64,000 nt of DNA from CAVYXZ01 sp963772595 (GTDB lineage: Bacteria > Chloroflexota > Anaerolineae > Aggregatilineales > Phototrophicaceae). Positions 47,888 through 57,551 of this stretch are shown piece after piece. Position numbers and translations under genes: made by a program. The notes beneath the pieces were generated by a model. That model did not search any database. It was not told where the DNA came from and worked only from the letters and a program-made list of their open reading frames with translations. Location of the stretch: the NCBI GenBank assembly GCA_963772595.1, contig CAVYXZ010000014.1, positions 558,001 to 622,000 on the forward strand. The letters are read 5' to 3'. The number at the start of each line of letters is the position of its first letter. Position 1 is the first letter of the stretch.

Positions 47888-48348
47888 GTCGATAGTCGAA
47901 AGCCTTTTGTCTTTAGTCAAGAACAAAACCAGGGACACCAGGGGGTGCAGTTGTGGGTGATTATAAGAAACTCGCGGTTTGGAGAAAGGCTCACGAACTG
48001 ACCTTGCAAATTTACCGGGCGACAGCAACTTTTCCGAAAGAGGAAATGTACGGTCTGACCAGCCAAACGAAACGCGCGGCGGCTTCGATTCCGGCGAATA
48101 TTGCCGAAGGCTCAGGTCGAGGCAGCGATGGCGAATTGATCCGCTTTCTACGGATCGCCAGCGGCTCCGCTTGTGAACTCGAATACCACCTGTTGCTAGC
48201 TCATGATCTTGGTTTTCTCGGCGCTGCTGACTACCAACAGCTCAATACACACGTTACAGACATCCTACGAATGCTCACAGGGCTTATTCAGAGTTTGAGC
48301 GCTCAGCAACACTGACTATCGACTAAAGACTTTCGACTAAAAGACTAT
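47888..48348. mobile_element. S23-like gene unit with heptamer-phased inverted-repeat ends (unit 1)
   Basis: The left arm (47888-47918) steps as TCGATAG-TCGAAAG-CCTTTTG-TCTTTAG. The right arm (48314-48348) reads the same motifs in reverse sense: CGACTAA-AGACTTT-CGACTAA-AAGACTA. The arms match each other (CGATAGTC, TCGAAAG, CTTTAGTC) and enclose one four-helix-bundle gene, whose stop codon lies in the right arm. The unit is about 461 bp with no transposase, so it would be non-autonomous if mobile. Mobility is inference. Confidence 0.55.
47953..48315 (+). CDS. Four-helix-bundle protein (S23/IVP family), copy 1
   Basis: The 120-residue helical protein has the S23 family landmarks: MGDYKKLAVWRKAHELTLQIY, FPKEEMYGLTSQTKRAAASIPANIAEGSGR and RIASGSACELEYHLLLAHDLGFL. 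These small proteins are encoded in intervening sequences of 23S rRNA and as solo genes; a related fold is the Avd accessory protein of diversity-generating retroelements. They form pentameric helical bundles and bind nucleic acid in the cases studied; the cellular role of solo copies is unknown. The GTG start is supported by alignment with copy 2 (MRDFRQLMVWEKSHQ). Intact. Confidence 0.9.
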   Translation: MGDYKKLAVWRKAHELTLQIYRATATFPKEEMYGLTSQTKRAAASIPANIAEGSGRGSDGELIRFLRIASGSACELEYHLLLAHDLGFLGAADYQQLNTHVTDILRMLTGLIQSLSAQQH

Positions 48349-48368
48349 AAGTTCCAAAGGAATCACTT

Positions 48369-49440
48369 ATGTCAAAATGGCGACCCACACAGCGCCTCGA
48401 TGCCGACCGGGCCTGGCTCTGCTGGTGCTGAGCTTTGCGATCAGCGTCGTCGGCACGCGCGTCTACCTGGAAGCGACTGGCTACCCGCAGATCGGCGGCA
48501 GCGTGCTGCACATCGCCCATGTACTCTGGGGCGGTTTGCTGCTGTTCCTGGGTGTCTGCGTCGTCCTGACCTACGGCAACCGCTGGAAGTATTCCGTCGG
48601 GGCGATACTCGGCGGCGCGGCGTGGGCCTGTTCATCGACGAGGTCGGCAAGTTCATCACCCAGAGCAACGATTACTTCTTCCCGCTTTGCCGCGCCCATC
48701 ATCTACGGCTTTTTCCTGCTGACGTGATCTTCTACCTGGAGGTCAAGCGGCAGCGGCCCCCCAGCGTGCGGGCCGAACTGTACTGGATGCTGGACCAGTT
48801 GAAAGACGTGGTCGATCAGGATTTCGACACCAACGAACGCGCGAAAATCGAGCAGGCGCTGACGCGGGCGCTGGAACACAGCCAAAACGTCGAACAGCGG
48901 CAGATCATTCATGCTCTGCGCGAACTGGTCCAGATGCTGCCGTCGATTGCGCCACCGCCGCCTAACCTGTTCAAGCGGGGCTGAATCGCCTGGCAGCTAT
49001 TCGAAGCCCGCTGGATCAGTCGGCGCTTCCACCGCAATCTGCTCGTCACCTGGTTTGTCTGAGCGGGATGCTCGGCCTGGCGATTGTGTTCATGGTCATT
49101 ATCGTCGCCGGGGACGGCACCATGCGCCAACTGGTCTTCAGCGGATTGATCAGCAACACGGGCCTCGGCAGCGTGACCAGTTTGCAATGGCTGCTGGTCC
49201 ACGCCGTGTTGGCCGGCATCACCGGGATGCTGTTTCTGATCGCCGGGATTCTACTGGTGCGTTGGGACGCAACCGCGGTCCGGATTCGGCCATTTCGCGC
49301 TGCTCTGCAGTTGACCGTCATCAATTTGCTGGCCTTTTACTTCAACCAGTTCGCCATGATGACTTCAGCCCTGCTGGCGCTGACCCTGCTGCTGGCGCTG
49401 CTGCGTTATCGTCAGCGCTTCCTGAGCGCGCCGCATTTAG
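48369..49440 (+). CDS. Polytopic membrane protein of unknown function, frameshifted
   Basis: Segments in different frames join into a membrane protein of about 355 residues. It starts MSKWRPTQRLDADRAWL (ATG 48369, AAAGGA upstream), then LLVLSFAISVVGTRVYLEATGYPQIGGSV and HVLWGGLLLFLGVCVVLTYGNRWKYS, then FIDEVGKFITQSNDYFF, a soluble middle (ELYWMLDQLKDVVDQDFD, IEQALTRALEHSQNVEQRQ), and a C-terminal membrane part (GMLGLAIVFMVIIVAG, VHAVLAGITGMLFLIAGILLVRWD, INLLAFYFNQFAMM). I do not know the family. The exact end is uncertain (between about 49440 and 49560). About five single-base shifts. Confidence 0.55.
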
Positions 49441-49465
49441 GACAGGGTCCAACGTCAAGAATTCG

Positions 49466-50848
49466 TCATCGCGCACGCAGCTTTGCGCCATCTCGCTCAA
49501 GTGCGGGCCAGGGGTCAGATCGCGGCCCTGCAAAGCTGGGTGCATCGGGTTCATAGCGCCGCGCCCGGAAAACCGCGACCGCCCGCTCCGATCCCTGCAC
49601 CACCAGTTGTCGCCATAGACCGGTGGCAGATACTCCCATACGAGCGCGCCCGCCGGAGTCACTTCGAAGAGCCGCGCGCTGCTGCCCTGCGTCACCAGGG
49701 TATTGCCATTGGCGAGCCGCTGCACACCGGAGATGTAGCGCGAGAAGAAGGGATGATCCGGCAGACCGTCATAGCTCCATGAGCGGCCCGGCGGGACCAT
49801 AAGCCTGCACCGGCATCCAGCGTATAGCGGCCATCGGCTTGCAGCGGCGGCGTGATCTCGACCACGCGCGAGTAATCGACCGGCTCGTCCGCGCCCGCTG
49901 GCGTGAACTGCTGGCGGTTGCTGTACATCAGAATATTGCCCGCGCCAGGATAGCCTGGCGGAATCCACTGCACGTCATGCTGAAAGCCAATCTGCCGGTC
50001 CTCCGGCCCGCCCCGGCCATAGGCACGCGGATTGCCCCAACGGTAGAGCAGATCCCCGGCAGGACCGCGCGCTTCTTCAGTCGTCGTGTGATGATCGACG
50101 ATCCAGAACTCGTCCAGATTGGGCGCACTGATGAGGTATCTGGTCCAGCGCCGGATTGTAATCGACCGTGTTGGCATGAATCCAATCCTCGATACGGTCC
50201 GCTGTCTCATAGAAGTTGAGGTTCACGCGCTCAGGATGCTCGGCCACCACGCCGTAATTGGCCTTGCTGGGGTCGATCCCCTGAATCAGGTGATCCCAGA
50301 GGTGCCATTCCCAGACGATGGCCTGCTGCGCCGGATCGTATTCCAGCACTGCCTCAGACCACAGTCCGCTCGCCCAGATGTTCAGGATCGCGCCCGGCGG
50401 CGATGGCCTCCTCGCTGTTGTGATATTCCCAGGCGATGAACAGAAAATCGCCGTTGGGCATCGGCTTGATGCCGTGATGCACGCGGTAATTCGGGCGGTC
50501 GAACTCGTAGCTCCAGACCAGATCGCCCTCCCAGGTATACTGCTCGAAGCGGCCATCAATGCGGGTAAAGCCGATTTCAGCGGCGAAATTGCCGGGGTCG
50601 TCGTGCTGGCGCGTCATGGTGACGATCAGGTCGCCGTTCGGACGCAGGAAGGCATCGCGGCCCACGCCGCTGACCGTCCAGTCGTGAACGACCCGGCCCT
50701 GATCGTCGATCAGGTAGACCGTGTTCATCGTGTCCGGCGTGAAGAGCGTGTAGCCCGTGTGATGCCCGAACAGCACGCCGACCGTCTGCTCCTGCGCCTG
50801 CACGCTCAGGACGATGCCCAGCAGCAGCCACAAGCTCAGAATGCGCAT
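49466..50848 (-). CDS. Arylsulfotransferase (ASST)-like secreted protein, frameshifted
   Basis: Begins with a signal peptide (MRILSLWLLLGIVLSVQAQ, ATG 50848). Later segments show beta-propeller-type repeats of the arylsulfotransferase/ASST family: HHTGYTLFTPDTMNTVYLIDDQGRVVHDW, RPNGDLIVTMTRQ, RVHHGIKPMPNGDFLFIAWE with the conserved His, EAVLEYDPAQQAIVWEWHLWDHL, DEFWIVDHHTTTEEARG and SGVQRLANGNTLVTQGSSARLFE. Four shifts (near 50390, 50130, 49810, 49590) are needed; the end is then AKLRAR at 49466. ASST moves sulfate between phenolic groups in the periplasm; many members have unknown substrates. The start lies 16 bases after iolD, so it belongs to the iol operon. Confidence 0.78.
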
Positions 50849-50864
50849 CGAGAAGCGAATCGGC

Positions 50865-52738
50865 CTAGAGATGGTAGCGCTCTCTGGCTTTAGCGTCGTC
50901 ATAGTCCTGGCGCGCCTGCTGCACATCCGGGTTGCTGCTGACCTCGGCGACGGCCACATCCCACCAGGATTCGTAACCGCCCACGCGCTGGCGGCGGTCC
51001 ACCTCGGTGATGATGCAGACCGGCTTGCCTTCGATGGCTTTGCGCCGCTTGCAGCGCCTCGCTGAGTTCCTGCTGGTTGCTGGCCACGATCACCTGCGCG
51101 CCCAGGCTTTCGCAGTTCTTGGCGAAGTCAATCGGCAGGGTCTCGCCGGTCAATTGGCCGTCCTCGTCACGGTAGCGGTACTTGGTGCCGAATCCATCGC
51201 TGCCCAGGCTCTTGCTCAGGCCGCCGATGCTGGCGAAGCCGTGATTATCCAGCACGATGATGGTCACCTTGATGCCTTCCTGCGCCATCGTCACGATTTC
51301 ACTGTTCATCATCAGGAAGGAGCCGTCGCCCACCATGACGTAGACCTCGCGCTCCGGGTCGGCCAGTTTGACGCCCAGCCCGCCCGCGATCTCGTAGCCC
51401 ATGCAGCTGTAACCGTATTCCAGATGATAGCCGCGCGGGTCGCGCGTGCGCCACAGCTTGTGCAGATCGCCCGGCAGACTGCCCGCCGCGCACAGCACCA
51501 CGTCCTGCGGGCGCGACTGCGTGTTGACCATGCCGATGACCTCGCCCTGGCTGAGCAGCGGCTCGTGTTCCAGATTGTAGATGCGCTGCACTTCGGCATC
51601 CCAGGACTTGTTGTAAGCGCTTCGCGCGAGCCTGATAGTCGCTGCTGGTGCGGTAATCGCCCAGCGCGGCGGCCAGTTCCTCGAGCGTGGCCCGCGCATC
51701 GCCCACCAGCGGGATCGCGCCCTGCTTGTAGGCGTCAAACTCCGCCACGTTGATGTTGACGAAGCGCACGCCGGGGTTCTGAAAGGCGGTCTGGCTGGCG
51801 CTGGTGAAATCGCTGTAGCGCGTGCCGATGCCGAGTATCAGGTCGGCCTCACGCGCCATCGACGTTCGCGCCTTCGGTCCCGGTCGCGCCGATGGCCCCC
51901 AGGTTCAGCGGATGGTCATAGGGCAGCGCGCCCTTCCCGGCCTGAGTCTCGCCGACTGGGGATGCCGGTCTGCTCGACAAAGCTCCGCAGCGCATCCCAG
52001 GCTTCGCTGTAATGCACGCCGCCGCCCGCGATAATCATCGGACGCTGTGCCGCACGGATCCAGTCCGCCGCCTGCGCGCAGCAGACTGACATCGGGCCGG
52101 TTGCGCGGAATCTGCCAGACGCGCTTTTCGAACATCGCCGCCGGATAATCGTAAGCCTCGTCTGCGTGTCCTGCGGCAGCGCCAGCACCACCGCGCCGGT
52201 ATCCGCCGGGGAGGTCAGCACGCGCATGGCTTCCGGCAGCGCGGTAATCAACTGCTCCGGGCGGTAGATGCGGTCCCAGTAGCGCGAGACCGGCTTGAAG
52301 CAGTCATTGGCGCTGATGTCCTGCGAGTGTTCCAATTCGATCTGCTGCAAGACCGGGGCCTGACGCCGCTCGGCGAAGATGTCGCCCGGCAGCAGCAGCA
52401 CCGGAATGCGGTTGACCGTCGCCAGGGCCGCGCCGGTAATCATGTTGGTCGCGCCGGGGCCGATGGACGAGGTGCAGGCGAAGGTCTGCATGCGGTTCTT
52501 GTGCTTGGCATAGGCGACGGCGGCATGAACCTGGGCCTGCTCATTGCGGCTCTGGTAGTAGCGGAGCTCGCTCGCATACTGCTGCAGCGCCTGCCCGATC
52601 CCGGCCACGTTGCCATGCCCGAAGATGCCCCAGACTCCGGCGAAAAAGGGGTTTTCGCGGCCATCGCGTGCGACATATTGCTTGGCAAAGATACAGGATG
52701 AGCGCCTGTGCCATTGTCAATCGTGTCGTGTTAGTCAT
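50865..52738 (-). CDS. iolD: 3D-(3,5/4)-trihydroxycyclohexane-1,2-dione hydrolase, frameshifted
   Basis: A ThDP-dependent enzyme of about 624 residues after joining frames: MTNTTRLTMAQALILYL, GVWGIFGHGNVAGIGQAL, NRMQTFACTSSIGPGATNMITGAALATVNRIPVLLLPGD, GDYR, DVVLCAAGSLPGDLHKLW, the ThDP motif GDGSFLMMNSEIVTMAQEGIKVTIIVLDN (GDG-x-NN), and a C-terminus ending at 50865. IolD opens the ring of the diketone from inositol to 5-deoxy-glucuronate. It is operon-linked to iolB, iolC and iolE on the same strand. About seven single-base shifts; the GTD-like wording of the family is otherwise complete. Confidence 0.93.
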
Positions 52739-52764
52739 TCTTCGTTCTCCAAAAACCTCTTTTT

Positions 52765-53213
52765 AGCATTTCAGCGCGTCAGCGTTCAGCATTTCAGCTT
52801 ACTGACCGCGCAGTCGCTTGATAAAAGGTGCCAAGCATTCGCTTGACCTCAACGGTTTTCATGTTTAGATTCTGATACGCTTGATCCTCAAGATAATCCG
52901 AGATCATGCGCCAGCAGCAGATGATATTCTAACTCACTGGCCGACCCCATTGAAATCTGCATATAGCGTGCCAGCTCTGTCTCGGTGTCCTTGCCACAGC
53001 CTTCTGCGATATTGGCAGGAATAGAGGCGGCAGCACGCCGTATCTGGCTGGTCAAACCGTAGAGTTCTTCTCGTGGAAACGCACCTGTTGCCTGATAAAT
53101 TTCCAGCGTTAACTGATGCGATTTCTCCCACACCATCAACTGCCTGAAATCACGCATAACCTGTCCATATGCTCGCACTCTGCTGAATTGCTGACTCGCT
53201 GAAATGCTGATCT
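52765..53213. mobile_element. S23-like gene unit with phased inverted-repeat ends (unit 2)
   Basis: The left arm (52765-52798) and right arm (53181-53213) are inverted copies in 7-8 base steps: AGCATTTC-AGCGCGTC-AGCGTTC on the left against the complement of GCTGAATT-GCTGACTC-GCTGAAAT-GCTGATCT on the right. It encloses one four-helix-bundle gene and lies between iolD and iolB; the right arm touches the iolB stop codon. Size about 449 bp, similar to unit 1 (461 bp). The arm sequences of the two units differ although their architecture is the same. Confidence 0.55.
52794..53157 (-). CDS. Four-helix-bundle protein (S23/IVP family), copy 2 (one frameshift)
   Basis: About 121 residues: MRDFRQLMVWEKSHQLTLEIYQATGAFPREE, then LTSQIRRAAASIPANIAEGCGK, MGSASELEYHLLLAHDLG. 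After LAHDLG a single-base shift is needed (+1) to continue YLEDQAYQNLNMKTVEVKRML and reach the stop at 52794. It is the paralogue of the gene at 47953 with the same S23 landmarks. The stop is inside the inverted-repeat arm, as for copy 1. The start at 53157 is set by alignment with copy 1. It splits the iolB-iolD part of the operon and is on the same strand as the operon. Confidence 0.85.
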
Positions 53214-53214
53214 G

Positions 53215-54098
53215 CTATCTCGGCTCCATCCCATGATGCACGAGCGGCAACGCGGGTCCTGGTAGGTCCAGGTAGCCTTGACCCAGGCATAGGCAGGATC
53301 ATCGCTGTTCGCCAGCGACTGCGCCGAGCCAGCCAGGAAGTTCAGGTAGTAGGTCGTGTAGCCGTGCGCGCTGACCACCGGATGATAGCCTTCCGGCACC
53401 AGCACCGCGTCGTGATTGCGCGCCATCATCAGGCCGTCGATGCTGCCCGAATCGTTGTAGACGCGCTGGTAGGCATAGCCACCGGGATTGTCGATCTTGT
53501 AGAAGTAGATTTCTTCCAGATCCGCTTCCAGCACATTGCCGTGCGCATCCTCACGATGCACGTCATGCTTGTGCGGCGGATAGCTCGACCAGTTGCCGGA
53601 GGGCGTATAGACCTCTACAGCCACGATGCGATGACAGTCGAAGCCGGGCGGCAGAATCCCGTTGATCTGGCGCGTGGCATTGGCCCCGCCGCGAATCTCG
53701 ATCGCGCTCATGTCGGGCGTCACCAGCTGCGTCGGATGATCCTCGTCGGTCGCCACCCAGCAGGAGGCGAACTCGAAGCCATCCGTCAGCGCTTCGATCT
53801 CGAAGTCTTTGTGACGCGAGAGATACAGCGCGTAAGGCATTCCGCTGAAGACGTTCGGGCGGCGGCCCACATGCTTGAAGTCGCCGTCGCTGGTCACGAT
53901 GTTGCAGACTCCGCCCAGGATCACGAGGGCGTTTTCGCAGTCACCCGTGTTCTGGCCGTAGCGTTCGCCCTTGTTCAGGCGCATGGCCGACATGTTCAGA
54001 TGCTCCCAGCCCGCTTCTTCAGCCCGCACCCGCGCGAACTCGCCGCTCCCGCCGCTGTCCTGGGATTTCACCAGCATGGTTTCAGATGTGTATTCCAT
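53215..54098 (-). CDS. iolB: 5-deoxy-glucuronate isomerase
   Basis: The protein (about 294 residues after correcting a shift near 53250, which restores LPLVHHGMEPR at the end) matches IolB: EFARVRAEEAGWEHLNMSAMRL, GDFKHVGRRPNVFSGMPYALYL, a double-cupin body with YPPHKHDVH (metal-binding His), LEADLEEIYFYKIDNPGGYAYQRVY and GYHPVVSAHGYTTYYLNFLAGS. IolB isomerises 5-deoxy-D-glucuronate to 5-dehydro-2-deoxy-gluconate, the step before IolC. The sequence is otherwise intact. A 132-base spacer separates it from iolC. Confidence 0.94.
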
Positions 54099-54230
54099 AA
54101 CAGCTATTCCATTTCCCTATTCTTTAGCCCTCGCCTTGAACCCCATTCCCTTAGAGCTAAGCCTTGGGACGCCGCGTTCTCCCCTTCGCCCTGACGCGCA
54201 GCGGAAGGATCGGGGAATGAGGGATTCATT

Positions 54231-55245
54231 CTAATCCAGCCCGCCGTAAGCCTTCACAAAGTCCTCGACTTCCGGCATGGTCGGCATGAAATTGGCGCAG
54301 CCGTGCTTGGTCACTACAATCGCGCCGCAGGCATTCCCCAACCGCGCCGCCCGGTACAGCTCCCAGCCCTGAACATAACCGTAGAGGAAGCCGCCGCCGA
54401 AGGCATCGCCCGCGCCGAGGATATTGTAAATCTCGACCGGGAAACCGGGCACTTCCGTGACCGTGCCATCCGACAGGTGGATTTTCGCGCCCTGCGAGCC
54501 GACCTTCTCGACCACCGCGTCCAGCTTGCTTTCCAGCATTCGCTCCACATTGCGGCGGCTGTCGCCTTCGACCTTTGTGTCGGAAATCTGCGAATGCGTC
54601 AGCGACATCTTGGCCGGGTCGTCCAGCATGGCCGCGTTGATCTCATCGCGCGTGCCGATCACCAGATCCACCAGCGGCAGCACCGAGCGCGCCACCACGC
54701 CAAAAGCGCGCACGTCATGCCACTGGTCCGGGCGGAAATCGACGTCGAAGACCACCTTAGCTCCGGCCTGCCGGGCCATCTCCGCTGCGAACATGGTCGC
54801 GCTGCGGCTGGGTTCCTTGCTCAGGTTGGTCCCGGCGAACTGGAAGACCTGGCAGTCCTCGACCGGCGCGGCCAGCACGTCGTCAATCGTCAGGTTGATG
54901 TCGGCGCAGTTGTCGCGGTAGTAGACCAGCGGGAATTTGTCCGGCGGCTCGATGCCCAGCACCACCGCGCTGCTGCGATTCTGCGGCTTGCGCGCGATGA
55001 ACTGCGTCACCACCCCCTCGTTGTTGAGGAAATCCAGGATGAAATCGCCCACCGGGTCCTGGCCGATGCCGGTCAGCAGCGCCGTCTTCAGGCCCAGGCG
55101 ATGCGCTCCGACGCTGATGTTGAGCGGCGAGCCGCCGACATAGGCCGCGAAGCTGTTGAATCTGCGAGAAGGGCGTGCCGACATCGTTGGAATACAAATC
55201 AATCGAGCTGCGCCCCATATGTAAACTATCGTAGGTTTTGGTCAT
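54231..55245 (-). CDS. iolC: 5-dehydro-2-deoxygluconokinase, one frameshift
   Basis: A PfkB-family sugar kinase of about 338 residues: MTKTYDSLHMGRSSIDLYSNDVGTPFSQI, then (after a single-base shift near 55150) FAAYVGGSPLNISVGAHRLGLKTAL, the PfkB block VVFDVDFRPDQWHD, and the catalytic-Asp signature LGAGDAFGGGFLYG. The two-glycine pair and length match IolC, which phosphorylates 5-dehydro-2-deoxygluconate with ATP. Its ATG overlaps the iolE stop by 4 bases (ATGA), so the two are translationally coupled. Next downstream is iolB. Confidence 0.93.
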
Positions 55246-56139
55246 AAGCCTATACTTTCCAGATAATCGCGATTACGCTGCGCGCTCTCGGCAGGCCGTC
55301 CCATGCCGGGCAGCACATCCTGCTCGACCACGATCCAGCCCTCGTAATTCATCGCGCGCAGTTGATCCAGCACCGCCGGGAAATCGACATCGCCCTGGCC
55401 CAACTCCGGGAAGACGCCGTGTCCCACCGAAGTCGGCCCATCCCACTCCTGCTCGCGCGATTGGCGCGCCACCTCCGGGTCATGGTCCTTAAAATGTACG
55501 TGCCAGATGCGCTCGGCGTGCTGTTTGAGTCCCGTCACCGGATCGCCCTCCGGCGAAGGACCAGTGCCCGGTATCGAAGACCAGCCCCAGCAGGGCCGGG
55601 TCCGTCATATCCATCAGGCGCTGAGTCTCTGCCGGAGTCTCGACCCAGGTGCCCACGTGATGATGAAACACCGTCCGCAGCCCGGTCTCGTCGCGCACAC
55701 GCTGCGCCACCCTGTTCGCACCTCTGGCGAAGACCTGCCACTGCGCCTCGCTCATGCCCATCGCCGGGGTGATGCGCCCGGCGTTCTTGGTGCGCATCGG
55801 GTCCGCATAGGGGTCGTTGCCCAGCACGATGAAGCAGTCGGGTCCGCCAACCGCCGCCAGCAGCTTGGCCGTGCGTACACAGTCGTCAATGCTTTGCTGG
55901 TGCTTGCTTTCGTCATGAAGCTGCACACTGACCCAGGAGGCCAGCAAATCCAGCTTGCGCGCCGCCAGTTCCGCCTCAAGCTGAGCCGGATCCGTCGGCA
56001 TGAAGCCCCAATCGCCCAATTCGGTCCCGGCATAACCGGAGGCCGCCATCTCATTCAGCACGCGCACGTAATCGTAGCGCTCGCCTTCGATCCCTTCGAT
56101 TACACCCCAGGAACAAGGGGCGTTCGCAACCTGCAGCAT
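55242..56139 (-). CDS. iolE: Inosose dehydratase (TIM-barrel), one frameshift
   Basis: About 299 residues with the xylose-isomerase-like TIM barrel of IolE: MLQVANAPCSWGVIEG at the start, GYAGTELGDWGFMPTD, DPALLGLVFDTGHWSFAG (metal-ligand Asp-x-x-His), then after a shift near 55555, HAERIWHVHFKDHDPEVA (metal-ligand region) and EGWIVVEQDVLPGMGRPAESAQRNRDYL. It dehydrates scyllo/myo-inosose to the substrate of IolD. As the first gene of the operon it has GGAGAG upstream and a promoter with TTGAAC and TAGTGT further up. Family assignment is firm; specificity for inosose is inferred from context. Confidence 0.88.
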
Positions 56140-56175
56140 GATCTCTCTCCTAATACTCGGCGACGATGCAGCAAT

Positions 56176-56203
56176 ACACTATCCTTCGTCACGCGCAGTT
56201 CAA
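56176..56203 (-). promoter_or_regulatory. Candidate promoter of the iol operon
   Basis: Minus-strand TTGAAC (56203-56198), a 16-base spacer and TAGTGT (56181-56176), about 37 bases before the iolE ATG. It lies back to back with the promoter of the divergent MFS gene, so one regulator could act on both. Confidence 0.45.
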
Positions 56204-56236
56204 CGGGACAGAGACTATACCGCCTGCGCCCAGGAT

Positions 56237-56265
56237 TTCAATGCTATCTGCCACGGGTGTACAAT
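56237..56265 (+). promoter_or_regulatory. Candidate promoter of the MFS gene divergent from the iol operon
   Basis: TTCAAT (56237-56242), a 17-base spacer and TACAAT (56260-56265), 34 bases before the ATG at 56299. Confidence 0.5.
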
Positions 56266-56298
56266 GCTTCGTATCACAACGACGAGGGCTTCCAGAAT

Positions 56299-57551
56299 AT
56301 GATACAGCGACTCCAGCGGATTGACAGACGCCTGCTGACTATTTTGTTAATCGTCTTCGTCAATATGGTCGGGGCCTCGATGGTGAATCCCGATCCTGCC
56401 GCTCTATGCTCAGAATGATCTACACATGGAGCCGCAGGTCATCACCCTGCTGCTGACCGCCTTTTTCGCCGCGCAGTTCATCGCCGGACCCTTTATCGGG
56501 CGGCTCTCCGACCGGCGAGGCCGGATGCCCGTGCTAATTATCAGCCAGATCGGCACCGTCATCTCATTCCTCATGATCGCCGTAGCAGGGTCGCCCCTGC
56601 TGCTGTTTCTCGCACGCACGCTGGATGGCATCACCGGCGGCAATATCATTGTCGCGCAGGCTTACGTGACCGACATCATGCCGGAGGAAGCAGCGCACCC
56701 AGGCCCTGGGCTACATTTTCGCCTCCTTCGGCCTGGGATTCGTCATCGGCCCGGCGCTGGGCGGCGGACTGGCGGCAGCCTTCGGCCCGCACGTGCCTTT
56801 TCTGTTTGCCGCCCTCGCGGCCCTGGTGACCGTCATCCTGACCTATTTCACCCTCGAAGAGACGGTGACCCCGGAAGATCCGCATCCATAACCGCGAGAA
56901 CAAGAGCAGCAGCCTCAGCCCTCTGGAACTGCTGCACAATGTGCCGCTGGTTATCGTTCTGATCGTGACCTTTGTGGCGCAGTTCGGCTTCGGCCTGATG
57001 ATCGCCACCTTCGCGCTGTACAGCGGCGCGGTCATCTTCGCCGGCTACGACGAATTGAGCATCAACCTCGGTGTGGGTCTGCTGCTGGCGGTCGTCGGAT
57101 TGGGGCAATTCGGCACGCAAATGCTGATCCTGCCGCGCGTCGTGAAACGCTTCGGCGATCCGATCCTCGTCCTGATTGGGGCCTTTCTGCGCGGGGTGAG
57201 CATGTTTCTGTTCGCGATTGCGCTGGGACCGCTGCTGGGGATCGCGTGGCTTCCGCCGTCTTCGCCGTCGGTCATGGCTTGCAAATGCCGGCGATGCAAT
57301 CGCTGGCGACCAAAACCGTCGAACCCGAAATGCGCGGCGGCATTCTCGGCATCTACCAGTCAGTCATCAATCTGGCGATCATCATCTCGACCGCGCTGGC
57401 CGGCGTGCTCTTTGCCATCGACCCGACCATCCCCTACTGGCTCAGCGGCGGCCTGTTCTGGCTGTCGATCCTGCCCGGCCTCTTCCTCTGGCGCTGGTCG
57501 CGGCAGCGGCGCATGGAACGCGAAGCCCTGGCGGCGGCCCAGGTGTCGTAA
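56299..57551 (+). CDS. MFS transporter (possible inositol or sugar uptake), frameshifted
   Basis: Twelve-segment major facilitator of about 418 residues after joining four shifts (near 56395, 56695, 56880, 57245). Segments: MIQRLQRIDRRLLTILLIVFVNMVGAS, then the signature loop GRLSDRRGRMPVLIISQ, ITGGNIIVAQAYVTDIMPEE, ALGYIFASFGLGFVIGPALGG, ALYSGAVIFAGYDELSINLGVGLL and GGILGIYQSVINLAIIISTALAG. This is the DHA1/TetA-like branch. It is divergent from the iol operon with only 159 bases between, so uptake of inositol or a related ligand is possible, but this branch usually exports drugs; the role is uncertain. It overlaps the convergent PIN gene by 118 bases. Confidence 0.75.

Noticed and set aside
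47888..48348. Heptamer repeats as a CRISPR array
   Set aside because: Step length is 7-8 bases without spacers, and arms are inverted, not direct.
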